Below are positions 59,401 to 64,000 of a DNA stretch of 64,000 nucleotides, piece after piece. Every line of letters begins with the position of its first letter. The stretch's first letter is position 1. A program made the translations under genes and the position numbers. This stretch comes from Paratrimastix pyriformis (taxonomy: Eukaryota; Preaxostyla; Paratrimastigidae), in NCBI GenBank assembly GCA_027972325.1, contig JAPMOS010000005.1, positions 342,001 to 406,000 of the forward strand, in the 5' to 3' direction. The notes beneath the pieces are model-generated. The model made no database searches. It had not been told where the DNA came from and saw nothing but the letters and a program-made list of their open reading frames with translations.

Positions 59401-60564
59401 ACTGGTACTGGTACTGGTACTGGTACTGGTACTGGTACTGGTACTGGTACTGGTACTGGTACTGGTACTGGTACTGGTACTGGTACTGGTACTGGTACTG
59501 ATGCGACTGTTGCTTAGCTTGTCGCTCCTGCTTCGCATCTCGTTGCTCTGATCTTCGAGCCTCACCTCCTTCTTCCTCCTTGCTGCACGCAGGTCCCGCC
59601 CCGACCTTCGACACCCTGACCCCTGACGCGGGTGTGTACACGGGGGCCACCCCGGTGGTCCTGACGGGCACCAACATCCGCCCCGGGGCATACGCCACCT
59701 TCGGCGGGCGGCCGTGCATCAACGCCACCGTCATCTCGGCCACCCAGCTGGCCTGCCTGGCCCCCCTGGCCGATGCGGATGCCTCGGCCCAGCTGGCCGC
59801 TCGCACGGTGGTCGAAGTGGACGTGGATGTGGCCCTGATCAACGCTGATATGACCTCCGACAGCCTCGAGGAGGCCTTCACCTACGGCCTGACCGGCACG
59901 GGTCCGTCTCTCCTGCCGGTTGGGACAAAGTGATGCGTCCTCCACACACACCCGCTCACCGCCCAACCCCGCCGCCTCTCGCCCCTTGCCGCCCCACCCT
60001 CCAGGAAGCGGCCAGTCCATGTCCGCTGCCTCGGTCTCCGTGACGGTGGTCGGGTCGGTCCTGCTCTTCCTCGGGGTGGTCGGCGTGGTCCTGCTGGCCC
60101 TCTTCCTGCTCCGCCGCCGGCGGCGCGACCAGGAGAAGCAGCGCCGGAAGCTGCACCCGGAGCCCGCTCGCAAGGATACCGACGTCGAGATGGGCTACGT
60201 CGAGCCCCACCGGGAAGCGGAGACCCCGACCTCACCCGCGCCCCTGCTGCCCGCCGAGAGCAGCCCCTCGCCCAGTGACGCGGCTGTGGCGCCCCAGTTC
60301 ATTGTGCTCAACCAGGCCGCCCCGCCGCCACCCCCGCCCCCTCCGGCTCCGGCCACTGTCGTCATTGTGGTCTCCCCGCCCCCGCCCCCGGCCGGCCCCG
60401 CGGTCGAGATGCAGCCGATGTTCGCCCCGGCCCCGGCCCCCGCCGTCCAACCCGTCATGATGGAAGGCGCCGTTTCGGCCATGACGCCCGGGATGGTCAT
60501 CAACCCCCTGCCGGAGATGTCGGCGGTCGTGGCCGTGCCGCCCCCGGTGAACAACGATGCGTAG
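53310..60564 (+). CDS. IPT/TIG-repeat type I membrane protein
   Basis: Signal peptide [20 protein letters not shown] (ATG at 53310 or 53319). A large N-terminal extracellular exon (about 53735-54898) of unknown fold follows. About twelve IPT/TIG immunoglobulin-like domains come next, encoded by exons 55048-55553, 55757-56263, 56472-56981, 57155-57400, 57637-58188, 58321-58848, 58971-59243 and 59593-59901. Typical blocks are [41 protein letters not shown] and VTVTNSDTT. Exon 60005-60564 gives the membrane segment [24 protein letters not shown] (split here: [13 protein letters not shown] and [11 protein letters not shown]), a basic stop-transfer RRRRR and a Pro-rich tail of about 150 residues. 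All introns between IPT exons are phase 1. A surface receptor or adhesin is inferred; no kinase follows the membrane segment. Confidence 0.88.
55565..55715 (+). repeat. GTGTGTAGGGTGCCTGTGC tandem repeat (intronic)
   Basis: About six imperfect copies of a 17 to 19 base unit in the intron after the first IPT exon. Confidence 0.85.
55757..56981 (+). repeat. Recent duplication of a two-IPT exon
   Basis: Exons 55757-56263 and 56472-56981 are nearly the same length and closely similar along their whole length ([13 protein letters not shown] versus [23 protein letters not shown] and SFTFAA are shared). The intervening intron is not duplicated to the same degree. Confidence 0.85.
57001..57154 (+). 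other. AT-rich patch in IPT gene intron
   Basis: The intron between the second and third IPT exons contains ttatttatttatttatttt near 57065-57082, an unusual AT-rich patch in this GC-rich gene. Nothing else was recognised. Confidence 0.5.
59297..59506 (+). repeat. GGGACT then GGTACT hexamer repeats (intronic)
   Basis: About ten GGGACT units followed by about 23 GGTACT units, in the intron between IPT exons 58971-59243 and 59593-59901. Confidence 0.95.
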
Positions 60565-61461
60565 GCTTTGAGTGGTGTTCGTTTTATTTGTTTTTTGGTC
60601 TCCGTTCATTGGGTGGGAAAGGCTTTTATCCGTCGGTTTGCTCTCTTCGTCCCCACACGCCGTCGGCGTTTTGTGGGGCGCGCTTCCGTTCTCCCCCCTC
60701 CCCATCCCGCCCTTCTCTCTTCTGGGATCCCAATGGAGACCGCCTTATTGTTTTTTTTTTTTCCTACTCGTATACTTTTTTCTTTTTGTGTGGTGTGCTG
60801 CGAGTTTTCGGTTTGCCAGTTCTTCACGACAACGTGCGCTGTCAAACGTGCGCCGTAAACGTGCGCTGTTTTGCGGAAATCCCCAGCCCCAGTTTTGTTG
60901 CCGTTAGCTTGTTTGACGTTGTACGTTTTTGGTTGGAGAATATTCGAGTCGACACAGCGACTGACTGGGAAGGGGCAGAGATACGCGGGCCTTGATCTCA
61001 CGGAGGTGCGCGCGTATGTGCATGGGGATGTGACCCGTCTCGACTGGGCGTCGTCGAGGTTGGCCTGACATAGGAGCCGTTCCTGGAAGCACCCGACCCG
61101 TGGTGACCAGGACGCCTTCTCACGACCGCCGCGCTCGCCCAGGGTTAGGGGGTGGGTGAGGTTGATGATGAATGGTGATGAACAGACGACTTGTGCGTAT
61201 CGCAGGTACGGTCGGCAACATGGCAGTGGTGCTGCGGCGGCAATATTGGGATGATATTGGGGCTTCGGGCGGATATCGGAGTGGACAGTGTTGGAGGAGC
61301 TGATGGGGTCGCTCTGCGGTATCCGAGATGATGTGATTGTAGAAGAGGGGTCGCACGGCGATGCCATGTTCAATTGCGCCGGTATGTGTATATGCCCTTT
61401 GGGGTTCTTGAGACGGGTCTTGCTCTGTTGTGAAAACCGTCTCCCTTTCAAATTCCTCCTC
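60565..61461. other. Spacer before ADA2; no gene seen
   Basis: About 900 bases with T-rich tracts near 60755. GTGCGCTGT and GTGCGCCGTAAACGTGCGCTGT recur near 60832-60870. No exon-like stretch with a family match on either strand. Probably the 3' UTR of the IPT gene and the promoter of ADA2. Confidence 0.5.
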
Positions 61462-64000
61462 ATGACCAGTCGAGGAAGAGGAAGGGGAAAGCGTGACGAA
61501 GGCGGATTTGTCGCGCCCACGCAAGATCCTTATATTTGCAATTACTGTCAACGTTCCACAAGCGATACAATCCGGTTTCGGTGTCAGGAGTGCCAAGACT
61601 TTGACCTATGCATCGATTGTTACACAGCAGGCGTAGAATTAGCCCCCCACAAGAATACGCACGCTTTCCGAGTCTTTGTACGCCCATTTCCCCGCCTGTG
61701 CGCAATTTCTCACCATCTCTCTCAGGATACTTTAAATTTCCCCATCTTTGACGAGAAATGGACCGCCGAAGATGAACTGCTCCTATTGGAAGGTGTCCAA
61801 TTGCTTGGATTTGGGAATTGGGACGGTCTGCTCCTCTGCATTCCGTCATCGATGCTCATTCCACCCCCTTCCCTCTGTCATAGCCATCGCGGGACACGTG
61901 AGCCGTGTTAACTGCTATCGGACGCCCCAGGAATGCGAAGCTCATTACCTGGATTTGTTTGTTTTCTCGAACACGCTCTTGCCGGTCTGCATCCCCCCGG
62001 GTTCTCCTGTCCACGTCACCATCCACCTCTGCGCAGGCACCCGAACAGTACCTCCCCGTCACGCCGCGGATCCCACACACACCCGCCATCCCCGTGGGTC
62101 CCACGGCCCTGACTCCCCCGGCCACATCCACCCTGGAGGCTCTCCCCCCGTCCAGGCCGGCTGCCGCTCCGACCACCACCGCCTCCTCTCCGCTGCTCCC
62201 CGACACCCGCAGTAGCACGCCCATTGTCGAGATCGGCATGTACGACCCCATTCCGGCCTCCGTTCCTGCGTTTCTGGCCCCCCCTCCACCGCCTCCACCT
62301 CCCCCCCAGCCCCCCATCCCTCCTCCCGCCACCCCGGCCCCGGCCGTGGATATCCCCGTGGAGATAGCCACCCCGACCTCGGAGGTGTCTACCCCCCCAA
62401 GTGGCTCCGCCCCCATGGACTTAGAGATCATCCCCGCCTGGGCCAGTGGGCCGCTCACTCCATCCCCGGTTGGAGCCGCTAAGCCACCCGACGACCCTCC
62501 CCACCCCGCCGCCGCCCCGCCACACCCGGACGGCATCCCGGATGTAGACCTCCCCCTGGAGTTGGAATCCCCGCCATCCGGCAGTGTGGCTCATCCCCTG
62601 GCACTATCCACCACCACCGGCACCGGGGCAGGAGCGACGACCACTGCCACCACCAGCACAGTGTCTGGAACGCCGACCAGTGAACCTGCCCCACCTCACC
62701 CGCCATCCATCAGCCGCGCCTTCTTGGCCGTGGTCCCCGCCTGGGCCACCGGCAGCGCCCCCAGATCGCCCACCAAACCCGCCAGCGGTGATAGCGACCA
62801 CCGCCTACCCACCCACCCCGGTCAGGTCCACTCCACCCCCGACCTGCCTACATCACCCCCACCCGGCCACACCCTCAGCCAGCAACCTCCTCGTCCCCCG
62901 CCTCCAAGCGTGCCCGGCCCGACCCGGCCGGCTCCCAGCCCTGTGCCGACCCGCGGGCCAAGCGGACGGGGTCCGTCCCCAGGCCCCGTCACATTCGTGA
63001 GTGATGATGGTTTCCGTGTGGTGCCACCATGACCCTCTCCCTCCTCTCCCTCCCTCCCTCCCTTCCCTCCCCCTCCCTCCCTCCCCCCTTCCCTCCCCTC
63101 CACCCACCCTCCATCATCGCCTCCCACGTGTGGCCCCTCTGCCCCGCGCCAGGCTTCCCCATCCCGCCCGCAGGTTCCTCCCGCAAGCCGGCAGCCCCCC
63201 AGTCGGCCTTCCAGCCGGAGGACGTGGGGTTCCATCCGCTGCGGGGTGATTTCGACTTTGAGTACGACAATGACGCCGAGCTGATGGTCGCTGACATGGC
63301 CATCCCCGAGGGCGACCCCGAGCTGGGTCCGTCTGGGTGGCTGGCTGTGCGTTTGGCCGGCTTTGGGGGCTGTGCGTTTGGCTATGTCTTGGGCGATCGA
63401 ACGTGGTCGAAGAGGCAGCACGAATGTCACTGCACCCGTGGGCGAAGGAATCCCCTGTGGAGGGCGTTTGATAGGCTCGTTAGGGAGAGGACGGACCTGC
63501 CGTCGTGGCGTAATGCGGAGGGACCCCCACCAGGTGGCAGCAGCGAGTAGCGGCGCAAGGGGATTTGCACAACCACCCACCACCACCCGATATGGCAGGG
63601 AGAGCACTTTCTATAGAAACCGGCCAGCATGTCAGCGAGCCATCCCATTCCTTCTCGCCATCCCGTGGGCCGCACGCGCAGAGCTGAAGCTGATGATCCT
63701 CGAAATGAGAATGTGAGTCACGTTTTGATCCGATGAATCATCTCCCTCCCATTCCCCCCATACCCCATACCCCAGACCCATACCCATACCCCATACCCCA
63801 TACCCCATACCCCACACCCCATATCACGCAGAGCTGAAGCTGATGATCCTCGAGGGTTACGGGCGCCGCCTGGCGGAGCGGCACTTCCGCAAGCAGTTCG
63901 TCTCGGAGCGCGGCCTCCTCGACTACGCCGCGGTCCGTCACGCCCTGTGTTGCATGTCATGTGCCGTGCTGGTGCTGGTGCTGGTGCTGGTGCTGGTGCT
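61462..64000 (+). CDS. ADA2: Transcriptional adaptor ADA2 (incomplete, runs off right edge)
   Basis: Starts [17 protein letters not shown] finger: [20 protein letters not shown], then [14 protein letters not shown] and an H-x-x-x-H end (HKNTHAF). SANT domain: [20 protein letters not shown], then WDAIAGHV and [15 protein letters not shown] Pro/Ser-rich insert of about 320 residues follows, then [20 protein letters not shown] and ADMAIPEGD, and [20 protein letters not shown] with [12 protein letters not shown], the conserved ADA2 middle region. ADA2 bridges GCN5 to SAGA/ADA complexes. Donors are GTCTTT, GTCTGC, GTCTGC, GTGAGT and GTCCGT. The last visible intron begins GTCCGT at about 63934 and holds a GCTGGT repeat to the end. 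The SWIRM domain would lie beyond the window. Confidence 0.92.
63672..63860 (+). repeat. Duplicated 3' splice junction in ADA2
   Basis: cgcagagctgaagctgatga plus tcctcga occurs at 63678-63704 and again at 63828-63854. Each copy is an acceptor followed by the codons [16 protein letters not shown]-type repeat (63757-63826) lies between. Only the second copy continues into the conserved [11 protein letters not shown]. Confidence 0.9.
63757..63826 (+). repeat. CCCATAC tandem repeat (intronic)
   Basis: About ten units of ccccatac/cccatac, between the two copies of the duplicated ADA2 junction. Confidence 0.92.

Noticed and set aside
60606-61520. 304-residue minus-strand frame before ADA2
   Set aside because: No domain or convincing composition; it overlaps the ADA2 start on the other strand.
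63757-63826. CCCATAC repeat as telomere
   Set aside because: It is short, lies within an ADA2 intron and is flanked by coding exons.
1-64000. CRISPR arrays
   Set aside because: Tandem repeats here are contiguous or imperfect without unique spacers of constant length, and the gene content is eukaryotic.
1-64000. tRNA and rRNA genes
   Set aside because: I saw no segment with the paired A and B boxes or cloverleaf pattern, and no conserved rRNA blocks. I cannot run a structure search, so small RNAs could be missed.
1-64000. Retroelements, DNA transposons or integrated viruses
   Set aside because: No reverse transcriptase, integrase, transposase, capsid or long terminal repeat pattern was recognised.
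1-64000. Naming the organism (for example Preaxostyla, apusomonads or other protists)
   Set aside because: Gene content and GC alone do not decide among lineages; no ribosomal RNA or diagnostic marker is in the window.

Overview
This window is nuclear DNA of a GC-rich, gene-dense protist. Almost every recognisable gene is interrupted by short spliceosomal introns, mostly 25 to 120 bases. The products are eukaryote-specific: the alpha subunit of the SRP receptor, two Rab5-type GTPases, a tandem CCCH zinc-finger protein, DHCR7, a GPI phosphoethanolamine transferase-like protein, ADA2 and IPT/TIG surface repeats. Genes lie on both strands, many as head-to-head pairs only tens to about 250 bases apart. 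Introns and spacers carry long poly-C tracts, triplet repeats and minisatellites. I cannot place the lineage from this sequence. DHCR7 suggests sterol synthesis or modification.

Layout. 1-3405: minisatellite and a minus-strand F-box/LRR gene. 3528-7334: BORCS8-like protein with a huge proline/alanine tail. 7647-8998: secreted protein full of CX3C motifs (minus). 9124-10057: unknown basic proline-rich protein. 10196-13354: divergent pair of bacterial-type genes, a YgbA-like 'nitrous oxide-stimulated promoter' family protein and an RlaP-type nucleotidyltransferase. 15046-16974: tandem zinc finger. 17217-18878: fold-III PLP decarboxylase. 18890-22557: SRP receptor alpha. 22899-27819: two Rab5-like genes flanking an unknown minus-strand gene. 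28161-31976: small secreted protein and DHCR7, head to head. 32814-34547: NADP isocitrate dehydrogenase. 35200-37900: poorly resolved. 37900-40145: second F-box/LRR gene. 40337-42110: DUS4-type tRNA dihydrouridine synthase. 42630-43935: phosphoserine aminotransferase. 44412-45651: EEP-family hydrolase. 45800-53148: GPI phosphoethanolamine transferase-like membrane protein. 53310-60564: IPT/TIG-repeat type I membrane protein. 61462 to the right edge: ADA2.

The strongest genome-level signal is the 5' splice site. About 76 of the roughly 86 junctions I reconstructed begin GTC, mostly GTCYG (GTCCGT, GTCTGT, GTCCGC, GTCTGC), rather than GTRAGT. Reading frames confirm this: with these junctions the TZF, DHCR7, RlaP, PLP decarboxylase, IDH, DUS4, PSAT, F-box and unknown 9124-10057 genes all join to whole codons. 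There is no operon-like organisation. Genes are linked mainly by shared divergent promoters, and functions are mixed (protein targeting, trafficking, amino acid and sterol metabolism, RNA modification, transcription).
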